Shown here: positions 11,431 through 23,186 of the stretch, one piece after another
Position numbering within the stretch: position 1 is the first letter of the stretch
Layout of the letters: every line of letters begins with the position of its first letter
Assembly (NCBI GenBank): GCA_013397695.1
Contig: VYZI01000147.1
Coordinates: 1,400,777 to 1,464,776, forward strand
Reading direction: 5' to 3'
Source: Centropus unirufus
Taxonomy: Eukaryota > Chordata > Aves > Cuculiformes > Centropidae
DNA: 64,000 bases
Made by a program: the position numbers and the translations under genes
The notes under the pieces: generated by a model
The model's database searches: none
The model's input: the letters and a program-made list of their open reading frames with translations, nothing else
Told to the model about the DNA's origin: nothing

Positions 11431-14400
11431 CAGGATCTTTCTCAAGGCTGCCTTTTTTGGGGGGTGTTTGGGTCACTTTTTAGAGCTGCACTGCTCAGCA
11501 AAATGAGCTAAAATAGCCCATGATATTGTCTGGAACACGTGAAGGGTAAGAATAACTCTGAATATGACCTTAATATGATGTTTTTCAAGCCAGAGAGTGT
11601 TTCTGTGATGATGGCTCACTATCAAGTGTCCCTTCCTTCCAGGAGGATTTGTTCAAAGAGTTGAAAGCCACTACCCAGAGCTGCCAGCTGTCTCTATGTC
11701 CCACCCCTGGGTTTTCAATGTCCCTTTTACAGACATGGACCAGTTCTCCAACAGCAATCCATACTTCCAGGATTGATCATTTACTGGGAAAAGGGCAGAC
11801 ATTGCTATTTCCTAATAGGGAAATGTGCTGTGTGTTACATGAAGAAAATTGCTTAAACCAGCGTGGTGGTTTAAGAGCAGCAGGACCGTGCCCAGGCTGT
11901 GCTGGGTGCTGCTCTGGCTTTGTCCCTCGTGGAGCAGAGGAACTGCACCCACCAGAGCGAGTGAAAATGTGTCCCGTTACCTCTACCTACCACAATGGAA
12001 TCCTTGCGAGATCCAGAGTTGCCGCTGACAGAGCTGTAGCCTTTTGGTCGGGATGCAGAGAGATCGCAGCCAGGGGCTGATGAGGAGATGCTGGCAGCGG
12101 GAGGCTGCTGGGCATGCCTGCTACCTGTGGCAGAACTTATCTCCAGGAGAGGAGAGAGGAAGCTAATCATGGTGCACCGACAGGTTATGTTGTTAGATAT
12201 CTCTTCCCTGATAGTGCTTATAAAGGTGATGAGTGGCTGTGGTTCAGATTCCCTGTCACCACAACCACAGGGCAGCTTTGTGGGATAATGAAGAGCCAGC
12301 GGCTCTGCTGTCTAACACTTCATTATTTTTATTTTTGCTTCCTTTCTCCAATTCCCCTCTGTTCCAGCTCCTAGCACAAAACCACTACTGCTGGGTTGAT
12401 TTCTGCCAACCAGATTCTGCCATCTGCAGCACGGAATGGCCGGCAGGAGCAGTCCTTGCTCCCAAATCTTTGTGGGCGTTTTCAGGATCAAAGCCCGCAT
12501 GTCTCAAGGCTGGGGAATGCTGCATCCATACCAAAGCCATCCGCACAGTGCTGTGCGGCCTCTGCTTTGTGCGTGGCATGGGCTGCTTGCTTTCAAGGCT
12601 TCTGTGGTGTATAGGAAGGAGCTGGGGAAGTTAAAGATAACTGGAAAAAATAAACCCCTTTTTCTCAGTGGCTCCTTGCTGAGGTGCACTGGGCTGGTTG
12701 AAGCGAGCCACCAGGGATCACCCCCTGAGCCAGCTTCATCCAGCAACCCCCTGCTCACACAGAGCTCCCTGCAGGAATGGACTTGGACTCTTCAGCTGCT
12801 GCAGTTTTTGCTTCCAGCACATTCAAAACGAATGGCATCTCAACCCTTGTGCTGGTGGAGAGGTCAACCTATTCAACCCATCAAGCAAACTGCTGAGGGC
12901 CCTGGGGACAGAGTCACTGCCAGAAGCAATTCCACCCGTCTTGTCAGGCTGTTCATTAGCAGGTCTCCAGGGCAGGATTTCACCTCTTTAACATCCCTCA
13001 CCTACCCTGCACCCCACGCGTAACTGATAAAGAATCTCTGCACGGAGCTGAAATTTAGAAAGCCTTTTGAGAGTTAACTGCGGAACAACCAGATATGTTT
13101 TCTGCATCTCAATTTTGACAGAAAAAAAAGCAACTGATGCTCTCTGAGATCTCCAAGGGTGGGATTTGTGGTTGATTAGTTGTTTTTATAGGGGATCTTT
13201 GGGTTTCAGGAGGACAAAAGGATCCATCAGTTTTTTGCACAAGCCAGCACACTCTGATTTTTGGTCCTGTGATAGCCCATGAAAGAGCTAATAGAATCCA
13301 TAAGGCTGAAAAGAAAAGCAGGGTGGCTTAATATGGAGCAGTAAGATGTGTATTTTATGCAGAAAGAAGGAGGAGCATGCATCCAGAAAGACCGTTCAGA
13401 CCATCACCATGCAGGGCCGGGCTTAGATGCATTTTATTGCAACAAGAAAAGGGGCCACAGAGACAAAAACCTTCCAGGCAAGCCCTACTGTGTGGATTAT
13501 TCTTCAGAAAAGCCTTGTGTCAAGTAAATTGATCCGCTCAAGGATGGAGGAGTTGCACACAGTGTAAGGGGAGAAGCTGCAGCATCCTGGTTCTGGGCAG
13601 CGCACCTCTTGGTGGGGGGCTCAGATGTGAGGAGGAAAACTTAAGCCCTCCCCTTCTGCAAAGCAGGGAGCCACGTGCTCACCCCTGTTGGAAAGGGAAT
13701 TTCTGCTTTTGCTTAAATTTCATCAACAAAGGTGAAAGGGACAGGGAGACGTGGGGAAGGTCCAAGCCTGAAGCATCAGGGCTTCAGGGAGGTGGTTAGA
13801 GATGCACGAGCAGTTTGAGGGCAGAGGGGGATGGATTCGCTAAACTTTGCAATGGAGATGATGCATGGAACTGGGATTGGATCAGGTTGCTGAGGAAACA
13901 CAGGCAGAAAGAGCAAGGAGGAAATCCCTGGGAGAATCTGGAGGAAGAAAGCAGGGCATAAGGTACAGGGGACAGTTAGTGGGGCAAGGGCACGGAGTCA
14001 TGACATCTCTGCCACACTACTGCTCGGTGGCAGGGGACACCATCAAACTCTCCTGAGCGGAGGGAAGCAGATTTGGAAGATGGGCTCTGGGCTGGAGGTG
14101 CATCAGCTTCTACACAAGGACCTTAGCATGGATAGCAGGGACCAAGAACGACAGGATGCAATGTCACCTTCCAGTCACTCCGGGTGAACTGGGCTCTAAG
14201 TGAGAAGAGTGCTGGGATGTCTCACCCCGCCAACCAGTGAGGCGTGTTCACTGCTCCCTTCCTGCCCCTCTGAGGGCAGGAGGACAGGTGCTGGGCACTA
14301 TCACGCTCTGGTAGACTGACCCTGTCACAGGTCTTTCAAGCCTGTGTTTACTCTCTGCGGTGCCACCTCTGTGTATTAAATGGATTTCCTTTTGATAAGC

Positions 14401-17400
14401 AGATGGAATGGTTTAAATCTCTCTCTAAAAGGTATTTTTTTCCCAGGATATCAGATATTTACAGGCTTGTTCTTCAATTATTATTTATTTTTTTACATTT
14501 ATTGAGCACTGCACTGCAGTTTGTTCACTTCTGCATCTGCCAAGACCACAGAGAGGAAGAGAATTGCACCCAGACTGGCTCCCTGTCCCCAGCTGCATTT
14601 GCCCGTTCGTTCATGGAATCAAGGCACAAGTGCAGGACAAGCCCTTGGCACTGTGCTTCAGGCTGAGCCCGGCTCTCCTAGCATGTCCTGCTCTCCATCC
14701 TAACAGGGCATCTTCATGCTTCAGGACATTTGGGTATATTTTGTTTAAATGGACCCAATTGCTGATGTTTTGCTTGTAGCCTGTCAGTGCCACTCCTCAC
14801 AGTCTCCCTGATTTTGTGTTCATCATTGCTCCCACATCCTTGATGAAAGCATCCTCCAGTCTCCTAAGGAAGAGCTCCCCACCAGGAACCCCATGCGAAG
14901 CCTTTTCCTGGTTGCTGCAGTGGCCATGGGTGGAGGAGCATGGTCAAGCTCTTGGAGCATGAGAGGAGACAGCAGCCCCCCAGCAGTGTGACACGGGCTC
15001 CCAGCATTGTGAGCAAGCCCAGCGCATGGACTTGGCCTGGCAAGACATGAAGCGTGGGTGCTGAACAGGCAGCCCTAGAGCAGCTGACCTGAGTTTGCTT
15101 TAGTCCTATTCTCCAAAATTCTATGGGGTTTTGCATTACGGTGCTCAGAGCTGATGCTGCCCCTCCCGACCTGTCTTGGATACATCTCTGGTCTTGGACA
15201 GTGCTTTCGCATTCACAGCCTTCCCACCCCTGCAGCTTCCCCTTGTTCTCAAATCTCTCCACAGCTGAGTCTGGTGAGACCCCATGTCCCCAGCCAGCTG
15301 TCACCAAATCCCACGCTCGGGCTGTCCATCCGAAACCTTCCCTCGGTGTCACTGCAGCTGCAGAAGGGGAGGCCGTGAGCAGTCATGGAATGTGCTGTCC
15401 TGCAAGCGCCGGCTGGCATCTCCATCCCCAGAGCAGCAGTCATGGCCTGCAGCAGGGGGCCCAGTCTCTGCTGGGAAGTGGTGCTTTGGAATAAGCCTTG
15501 CTGTTAAAACTGGTGCTTGTTTTAATCTTCTCATGGCTCGATGGATCAAACCCTGTCTGTCTAGTCCCGGTTAACTTCACTGTTTTGTCCAGGATGTCTG
15601 GTACAACAGTGGACCCTCTTACCTGATTGTCACAAGATGTGACTGCAAGTCAGAGCTGGCCCTGATGCTGTGTGGCTTCTCCTGTGCTCTCCTTGGTGTT
15701 TGGGATACCCATAGCCCACAGGCTGGTTGGGGGGCAGAGCAGGAGGCGGATGCACCATGTGGCACTGGGGTTAACTTGGGGTTGGTGCTGGTGGCCCTGC
15801 TGCTCTCTTCTCATAGGCTGCTAAAAATGATGGAAAAATTCAAGAGCAAGTGGAGTTTTGTGAGGCGGGTGGTGGCTGCTACCCCCAGCCTGGCACCAGC
15901 TGAGGTAACTTTTACATTGTCTCTGCATGTCAGGTTTTATTATGGTGGGTGGGATTCACAGGGAGATGCTGAGAACATCGGGGTCCCTGGGTTCTTGGTA
16001 GGAGAGCGATCAGTGCTCAGTTAGCCCAGCCCCGAGGCACTGCTGCAGGGCTGCCATGGTCAAACACTGCCACTCTCCATTGCTGCAGGAAAACCTGTGC
16101 CAGCAGAGACAGATATGATCCAAGGAGATGGGGGCAGAGCAGGGCAGCAGCACCGAGCCTCATTCCTCACAAGCTCCAGCTTCCTTCCCTCCAGCCCCAG
16201 GCTCCTGCCTTACGTGCATGGTAGGGAAACTGCTGCAGGCAGCAGCTGCCTCCAGCTGCAGGTACAACTTCCTTGGATCACCTACCTGGTGGGGTTTGTA
16301 CCCCCAGCCCAGGTGTGTGATAGTAACTGGCCACAGCCTAGAGCATCCTGCTCCAGCTGCCCTGCTCCAAGTGGGACTTGGACTGGGCAAGCTCAGAGAT
16401 CCGCACCAGCTTAAGCTGTTCCAGAGTTCTCCAAAAATTCACCCTTTTGCAAGAAGTGCAGCTCCTCTCAAGAACAAATGTTCTTACAGACCTCCTGCTT
16501 CCTGGCAATTACTCCAGCCCAGGGAACAGAATAAATCTTCTACAACGTGATGTATTGGCTTGTCCTACAAACCACCCCAGCTCCGGGCCCTCTGGCAGGT
16601 CAGCCTCTGTGCTGAGTGTCACACCGCAGCAGTGAATCACAGCTCGCCCTCTCTCTCTCTGCAAGAGTGCACACAGTTGGTTTGGAAATGTTTTATCCCA
16701 GCCCCGTTAAATAATACAACCCTCTTGCAGCCTCCTGCCTTATCTTCCCTGATTCTCCACCCCTCTGTCTTTTGACCCAAGATTCCACATCACCTCACAT
16801 GGAGCTGTTGGCTCAGCATCCTTCCCGCCTATCCGAGCGCTGTACAGGACCTCACTCCAAGCTGGTCTCTGCTGGGTTTCACACCTAGAGAGCTGCAGCA
16901 CCCAATGCACCACCAAGGTGTAAGGTGGGAAGGAGAGTGTCCAGCGTCCAGCTCATAGATGTATGAGGCCTTGTTGGAGTTCGATATCACCAGCCATGGA
17001 GAAGCAAGCTTGGATTCAGGTAACTGGGAGTGTCACCTCTAACTTAGCAGAGGCTGCCACTGAAAAAGGGCTGAAGTAGTGTTGCCAGAAAGGCATTCAC
17101 TTTTGTGGGGACAGGCGAGGTATTGGATGCAGAGAGCTGAGTATTTTTTCCAGGAAACCTCATCCTTTCTGAATCTGGTCTCTGCTAAAACCCATTAAAA
17201 AGCCTATTCACAAACAGTTTCCACCTGAGAAATAATCACTTGTATGAAGATTTAAGCTTCTCATTTCCCACAGTGATAATCCCTCATGAAAATGAAATAA
17301 GGATTTCTATAGAGTTTGTGGAGGCTCTTGACATAATTACATCCAGCAACAAACTGCCCTATCAATGAAATGAAATTTCTGTTGGTGCTTGCCCAGAAAA

Positions 17401-18763
17401 CTTTGTCCAACTCCTTACCTTGCAGGTTACTGTGATTAGAGATGATTCCATAGCAAAAAAAAAAATAAAAAGGGGATACCTAGTGCATATAAAAACTGCT
17501 TCTGACTGAAGCTTGGAGATAACATTTTCTGGCAGAGTTTTTCTGTATTTAGAACCATTTGAATGCTAATGCTCCTGGGTTTTTGGTTAAGTAAAGGTAC
17601 TTTCCCATCCTTTTCCCCGGCAAAATTCAACCTATAGCTGTTCCTCACCAAACACAGCTAAAAGCATGCACAGTTCTGTGGTGTCCCTAGAGGCTTAACA
17701 GTTTTCCAGGAAGACATAGGTGAACAAGGAGCATCTCTGCTTGCACCATTGCCCCGGTGGTGCCTGGGTGTGTGCAGTGGGATGATGGTCATTACTGCCG
17801 GCTGCAGACACTGGTGGCTTAAATAGCGTGGGCTGCTGAAGGATCAGCTGAAGAAAGCACAATTTGAGGCTCCACTGAGGGAGAGGAAATTCCTGCTAAA
17901 CCAAACCCAGCTCTTCCTAAAAGTCACCAAAATAATCAGAGGAAAGAAAACAGCAGAGCAGAGGGGCAGACAGGCATGGAGGTGAGAAGGAAGCACAGAT
18001 CTCTTCTAATGCAATCATAGTAATGTAAACACTTCAAAATGCTTCTCTAGTGGGTAGATAAGAGCACGCTGCCTTATTTATCATCATTGCCAGCACTCAT
18101 ACCACTACAAAGATAGTTTTCTTTCTTCTGATTGCTTTGCAATTACAGGTAAAAATTGTAAGGTAATTGGATTTTATATGATCCCATCCAAAGGCTTAGG
18201 AATGTGATTATCTACAGTGATTGACATATCCCAAGTGGTGAATTATTGCATTAGAAGCGTGGATGCGGTGTATAGCCAGTGAGAAAGTGGGTGTCTGGCA
18301 CTGAGCTGTAGTCCTTACTGGGAAAAGGAAGGAAGGAACTTAAAATATGGAGAAGAAATAATCGCCATCCCAGAACCGGGTCCTGAAAGATGGTGGGTGT
18401 GTCCACCCATCCTGCCATGTGGAACAGCTTGTTGCAAACTTTTCACATGGATTTTAGGCTCTCTGTGTTCCCGCCCCTCAGCTCACCCCGATGTGCTCTC
18501 CAGCACATGGTTTCTACCACTGGGGGTGGGCAAGCACCTGCATGAGCCCTTAGCCCCGTCTATGTCAGGTCTATACACTTCACAGCAAAACAAAACAAAA
18601 TTTGGATGTCCTACCAATGGTGCTACTCGTAGAACTCTGGAGAATAACTTCGGTGCAGGCTGATGGTAGGTCCCGTCAGGCTGGGTCACTTCAGCACCTC
18701 CCTGAGCGCAGGCCCCACAGGGGTATCACACTTTAGATGTGCCCCAATCCAGGCCAGCACTGG

Positions 18764-18790
18764 ATTATGAATCAAAATGGGATTCATAAT
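18764..18790. repeat. perfect 10-bp inverted repeat
   Basis: ATTATGAATC at 18764-18773 and its exact reverse complement GATTCATAAT at 18781-18790 are separated by seven bases (AAAATGG). There is no T run after it and no gene beside it. It could be a chance hairpin or a protein site. Confidence 0.7.
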
Positions 18791-19561
18791 GCTGAGTGAA
18801 CCACTTGGCCTTACAAACCACCGGCAGTGGCTGAGCTTTCAGTAAATCATAGCTGTTACTCAAATAAATTACAGCTCCTGTGAAGAAGATGAACACTGCA
18901 GTTTCGGATACACAAATTACCAGGGAGCTTGCTCTGACAATAAATTGAGGCAACTTAAAATAGCAAATCTGCTTGTGTCAAGCTTTAGGAAGCGGGCAGT
19001 GAATTGGCTGAATGATAGTTACACATTTCAGAAGCCTGGCTGCGTGAACCTCTTCCCAGGTAGGCAACTCATATCTAAAAAAGTGCTGTTTCCTTCCAAG
19101 TACAAAAAGATTCCCTGAAAAATGGAGATGCTGTTTTTAAAATGGCACAGCCCCGAGCCTGGAAACTGTTGAGCAATGGAGACCTTTTTAAAATTGCTCT
19201 TAGCTTCAGAAATAAAAGCTGGCAGAGAACACAGCCACTCATTTGATGATGAGAATGAAGACAAAGAATGGTGACGGGTTTCACCAGGCCTGGGTGACAC
19301 ACATCCCTTCATCTGCAAAACCTTTTGCTACAAAACCTAGAAGCAAAAGAAAACAGGCTGATGGGAATAAAGGCAAAGAATCCCTTAACAGCTGTCTTTA
19401 AGGGAGAAAGCACAACAAAATACCTATATAAAAGCAAGTCTCCCACACTGGTTAAGAAATGGTGTCTAGCACAGCTTTTGCCCAAGGCCAGTCTGAAATG
19501 AACAGAATCTCACGTAAACATACACACACATATGTAACCCCCTATATAACATATACAGGTG

Positions 19562-19587
<26 letters not shown>
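19562..19587. repeat. TA microsatellite, about 13 copies
   Basis: An uninterrupted run of alternating T and A, flanked by imperfect CA/TA sequence from about 19520 to 19600. It is likely length-polymorphic and lies downstream of the REDIC1 polyadenylation signals. Confidence 0.95.
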
Positions 19588-19593
<6 letters not shown>

Positions 19594-19699
19594 AAGGTGC
19601 ACGGATGTATAAGTAAAAGATGGCAGTAATGCAGTGAGGCTCCCTGCCACCTTTCCTAGGAATATTTTTTAAAGAAAAGAATATAAGCTAGAAACAATG

Positions 19700-20402
19700 T
19701 TCTTAGAAGCTTTTATTTGTTGGGATTTGTACAAATACAAATTCACACAAATACTGAAATGAAGGGGAAAACATTTCAGATTTTCAGTCTGCAGGCAACA
19801 TACAGAAACATGTAAAAGATTTGTCAGTATTAACAGACAGGGAAAGAATCAAGAGATCTGCTGTGAATGAAGATTAAACTTTGGGATTTTTTTTAATTAA
19901 AAATTAATTCTTTTAAAATTACATTTTATTCTCTTTGTGTGAATGTGCATTTTCTGTGGCTTCCCACTTTCATATTTAATACAAACATGGCGAAGACTGT
20001 TTTGCCTGTTGAAATGGATAAGAACCTTTGGCCATAACAAATATGTTTTGAAGTGAAACAGAATCTTTCCACTACCTTCAAGAGAAGCAAAGTCAATCCT
20101 GAACTACAGGATCCTATGGACATATGGTGGGAAAGCCAATCTGATTCCCAAGGTCTATATTTGCTAAGCTATGGTAAAATCTAATGTTAACAGTTGGGGA
20201 TCTATAGAAATCCACAGCTAGAGACAGCAGTAGGATCGCAGAAAACTATAGTTAATCATAACATAATAAGCAAAGAGCAAAATAAAATATTTTGCCTAAC
20301 CAGGCTAGAAAAATCAAAATATGCCAATGAAATGTAACACACTGAGAATAAGGCAAAACTGCTCTGTTCCTTTCGAGCCGTTCTAGCTGGTCACTTCTTA
20401 CC
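19700..20402 (-). other. REDIC1: REDIC1 3' UTR (inferred)
   Basis: Sequence following the REDIC1 stop codon on the - strand. AATAAA on this strand occurs at 19925-19930 and 19712-19717, so a single terminal exon would have a 3' UTR of about 0.5-0.7 kb. A near-consensus splice donor (TGAG/GTAAGA) starts two bases after the stop, at 20401, so some transcripts may instead splice to a further non-coding exon. Confidence 0.5.
19712..19930 (-). terminator. REDIC1: polyadenylation signals of REDIC1
   Basis: TTTATT on the + strand at 19712-19717 and 19925-19930 reads AATAAA in the REDIC1 direction. Both lie within 0.7 kb of the stop codon. I cannot tell which is used. Confidence 0.5.
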
Positions 20403-21026
20403 TCACTCCATTCTGTCAATGTAGTTGAGCACCTCGAGAGTCCTTGTGCCAGCCAGACTCAGGTACTCGTTTTCAGAAGAACCTGCTGCTGCTCCCTCGG
20501 CGCTGCCCGGGCCCGCAGCCTGCGGTGCCTCATGTGCTGGCGTTTTGTGCCCTCCAGCGGTGCCCGCGGCGCTGGGAGGAGGCAGCCCCTCCGGGATGCG
20601 GGCGGAAGGCAGGGATCCCCCGCAGCGGCAGACCCGCACGGTGCTGCACTGGATGGCAACATCCACTTTCCTTCCTTCTGTTACAGAGCTGTCAGTCTGC
20701 AGCCCAACGTCACACCTGCCGCTGCCGGGCGCTCTTTTAGGGGCTTGGTGTAGTGAGGTGCCCTCAGATGGAGCAGTAGGGGTTTGGTTTTCCTCTTCTG
20801 TGCCACAGAAAGTAGAGTTTTTCTCCTGAAGATGAACTACTTCTCTAGTCAAAGTAGTGCTGGGCTGGAGAGGCATGGTTCTGGTGTGAGAGGTCCTGGG
20901 GGGCCCTGTGCTTGCTGAGGCTGAGGTTAGGTTGACATCATCTCTCTTCCAAGACTGCTCATTCAGATATTCCTTCTCTTTGGCTGTGTTTTCCTCTTCA
21001 GACTGAATAGAATTGTGTGAGTGCAA
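20403..21026 (-). CDS. REDIC1: REDIC1 exon 13 (C-terminal 207 residues)
   Basis: The acceptor is TATTTAAACAG at 21027 and the exon starts in phase 0 with LHSHNSIQSEEENTAKEKEY. The stop TGA is at 20403-20405. Residues 624-654 of the model hold the conserved part: CDVGLQTD, VDVAIQC and CRC. Beyond that, the last roughly 70 residues are Ala/Gly/Pro-rich low complexity (GTAGG, AAGPGSAEGAAAG) and the DNA is markedly G+C-rich, unlike the rest of the gene, so this tail looks lineage-specific. The G+C content also opens long frames on the opposite strand (134 codons at 20425-20829), which I treat as by-products. Confidence 0.88.
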   Translation of the reverse strand: MHSHNSIQSEEENTAKEKEYLNEQSWKRDDVNLTSASASTGPPRTSHTRTMPLQPSTTLTREVVHLQEKNSTFCGTEEENQTPTAPSEGTSLHQAPKRAPGSGRCDVGLQTDSSVTEGRKVDVAIQCSTVRVCRCGGSLPSARIPEGLPPPSAAGTAGGHKTPAHEAPQAAGPGSAEGAAAGSSENEYLSLAGTRTLEVLNYIDRME

Positions 21027-21172
21027 CTGTTTAAATAGTTCAATAACTAAGGATTAAGTTAATGACTAAGTTAGTAACATAAACAGAAAGGCCAGAACTT
21101 TGGCCTGGTTTTGGTTGTCTGTTTTGGTTTTTTTTAAATCCTTCCTCTTTTTTTTTTATTCTTCCTTCCTTC

Positions 21173-21198
21173 CAAAGGCCAGGTACTCCTGGCCTTTG
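21173..21198. repeat. perfect 11-bp hairpin in REDIC1 intron 12
   Basis: CAAAGGCCAGG at 21173-21183 and CCTGGCCTTTG at 21188-21198 are exact reverse complements around a TACT loop. A pyrimidine-rich tract (21131-21172) lies directly before it on the + strand. The G+C-rich stem is stable on paper. Function is unknown. Confidence 0.8.
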
Positions 21199-21543
21199 TT
21201 GCAGAGAAGGTGGGCAAGGTTGACTTTCACTCTCACATAGAATTTATAGTCTTATATTGTGGCATTTTTGTGTTCAGGAATGGCTGAAAATACACAGTGT
21301 GTCAAGTCTTTATGCCTTACAGGCAAATAAATAAAGGCACCAAGGAAGAGCACAGAAGCTTGCTTAGCATCTTCCCACTGCCGTGTTACTGCAATTCCAC
21401 ATGGCCAAGTATTATCAGGAGAGCAGATCACATCTGGTAAACTACTTAGAAAAATTTACAACTAGTGATTTCTTCTCTTCCTCACACATAATGTTGCCTC
21501 GCAGACCCATGAAGGAGCAAACCCATAAAGGAGCAGTACTCAC

Positions 21544-21626
21544 TGTGTCAGGACTAGAGCTGATGTAGCTTTCTGTCTGCCTTGGAGAGTAACTGGGAGA
21601 CCGGCTGCTGACTGATGACTCCATAT
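21544..21626 (-). CDS. REDIC1: REDIC1 exon 12
   Basis: 83 nt between CTTTTTCAG and GTGAGT. It completes a codon with two bases and ends in phase 0, encoding DMESSVSSRSPSYSPRQTES then YISSSPDT. The SSRS-SYSPR-T block is one of the best conserved parts of C12orf40 proteins and includes SP and TP-like phosphorylation contexts. Exons 11 and 13 have matching phases. Confidence 0.92.
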
Positions 21627-21858
21627 CTGAAAAAGGAGATGAAACAGAGAGACAGGTTACTCACCAAAAACTTCCCAGACATCCAGCTCTCAAGGACAGT
21701 GTGTAGAATTAAACATTGCTACTTCTGATGCAGTTTTAAGATACGGTTTAATGAAAAAAAAATGTTATCAAGGTCAGTCTAGGTCTTGGCAACAGCCAAT
21801 TCTTCTCCTCCCAGGACAACACATTTTAACTCAAAGAGGGGTACAAGAAAGCAGAAGA

Positions 21859-22158
21859 GGGATTTTTTACAAGGATGTGTAGTGATAGGAAAAGGGGGAA
21901 TGGCTTTAAATTGAGGGGGGAAGTTTTACATTAGACAAGAGGAAGAAATCCTTCATGATGAGGGTGCTGAGACACTCGAACAGGTTGCCCAGGGAAATTG
22001 TGGATGCTCCCTCTCCAGAAGTGTTCAAGGCCACATCAGATGGGACTTTGAGCAACCTGATCCAGTGGGAGGTGTCCCTGCCCATGGCAGGAGGGTTGAA
22101 AGTGCATGATCTTTAAGATCCCTTCCAACCAAAACCATTCTATGATTCTGTGATTCTA
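21859..22158 (+). mobile_element. CR1 LINE 3' end
   Basis: About 300 bp of 5'-truncated CR1. It contains GGTTGCCCAGGGAA, GTGTTCAAGGCCA, GGGACTTTGAGCAACCTG and GTGTCCCTGCCCATGGCAGG, then the 3' tail ATTCTATGATTCTGTGATTC. It lies in REDIC1 intron 11, antisense to the gene. The close match to the familiar avian consensus and the intact tail make it fairly young. No long open frame remains. Confidence 0.93.
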
Positions 22159-22283
22159 GGAAGACAGGGTCCCCATAGCTTAATTTGTGCCATTAATCAT
22201 TCTGCTGCACTGGCAACAGAACTGTGCTACCCAGAACCAAAGTCAGGTTGGAGAGGCCTCTGAGTAACCAATTCTAGTTAAAG

Positions 22284-22364
22284 AAGTCCCTGCTTACTGC
22301 AGCAGGGCTCGACTAGATGACCTTTAAAGGCCCATTCCATGTCAAAATATTGTATGATTTTGTG
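22284..22364 (+). mobile_element. CR1 3'-end fragment, older
   Basis: GGCTCGACTAGATGACCTTT, then AAGGCCCATTCCATG and the degraded tail ATTGTATGATTTTGTGA, are the last roughly 80 bases of a CR1. It lies 125 bp after the CR1 at 21859-22158 in the same orientation but is more diverged. It reads as a separate insertion rather than part of the first. Confidence 0.75.
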
Positions 22365-23186
22365 AAAAGGAGGGAGAACTCTGCAGAGCAAGGGTAGGGA
22401 AAGAATGCAGTGAATTCTCTGCGCACACTGGCTGATATACAAGATACACCATGTTTTTCACTTAGAGACCCTTGGGAGACCTTCTGCTCTGAAATGCAGA
22501 CAGCACAACTGCCTCCTACAGCTACCTGAAAAGCAAAAAAAGGATGTGGGATCTCCCTGCTGATTCCCCTCACTCCGTGCACTTGTGGAACAGCACATAG
22601 TCTAGTGAAAAAAAATAAACACTAGACCACTTAAATGGCACATGTCACACATCTAATGAAGATATTGAACAGAGAACACACATCCAAGATTTTTTTCCAA
22701 CTAACAGAGGTCTGCAGGAATAGAAAGAAAGAAAATGACCAGCATTTACTTGCATTTTACAATGTGGTGACATCGGTGAACTTGAGTTGTGGTATTCAGA
22801 TTAATACTCTCAAACTTTCTCATGGGTATTTTTCTTTATTACTAGTAGTAATTATTAGCAGTAGTTATTACTACTTTCAGAGCTTTCACTACAGTGGGCA
22901 ACTTCAGAGAAAATGAGATGACAAAAAAATATATGTGTAATACTCACCAGAGAGAAGTAAACCTGAACTTATCTCTTGAAGGAAAAGCATACAGATAGTT
23001 CCTAGTTACCTGGTAAAGCTAGTCATCTTCATATAGTGCTACATGAACCAAAAACACAAGCCCTCATAAAATTTAACATCCTAACAAGTCAAAAAACTTC
23101 TCCTTGGCTTTAAAAGTCACTGCTTCAGTTTCACATGTAATGAAAAATCTCTTTTTTAAAATTAATAATGTATAAATGGTACTAAC

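Larger units (their letters stand above)
11432..19700. other. intergenic region between convergent SLC2A13 and REDIC1
   Basis: About 8 kb with no gene I can support. The part from about 11.9 to 16.8 kb is richer in G+C than its surroundings and so has many chance open frames on both strands, the longest 195 codons at 12436-13023. None shows a domain, conserved motif, or initiation and splice context. No CR1 tail, LTR or tRNA was recognised. A TA microsatellite lies at 19562-19587 and a short perfect inverted repeat at 18764-18790. Confidence 0.55.

Noticed and set aside
12436..13023. 195-codon open frame on the + strand
   Set aside because: Lies in G+C-rich intergenic sequence with several overlapping frames on both strands. 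There is no recognisable domain, low complexity dominates, and nearby splice or start context is not convincing.
14864..15352. 162-codon open frame on the - strand
   Set aside because: Overlaps other long frames on the opposite strand in the same G+C-rich block; no similarity recognised. Likely chance.
20425..20829. 134-codon + strand frame opposite REDIC1 exon 13
   Set aside because: A by-product of G+C-rich coding sequence. The - strand carries the family motifs and the matching splice phase.
21859..22364. The two CR1 fragments as one element split by an insertion
   Set aside because: Each has its own 3' tail and they differ in divergence, so they are better read as two insertions.
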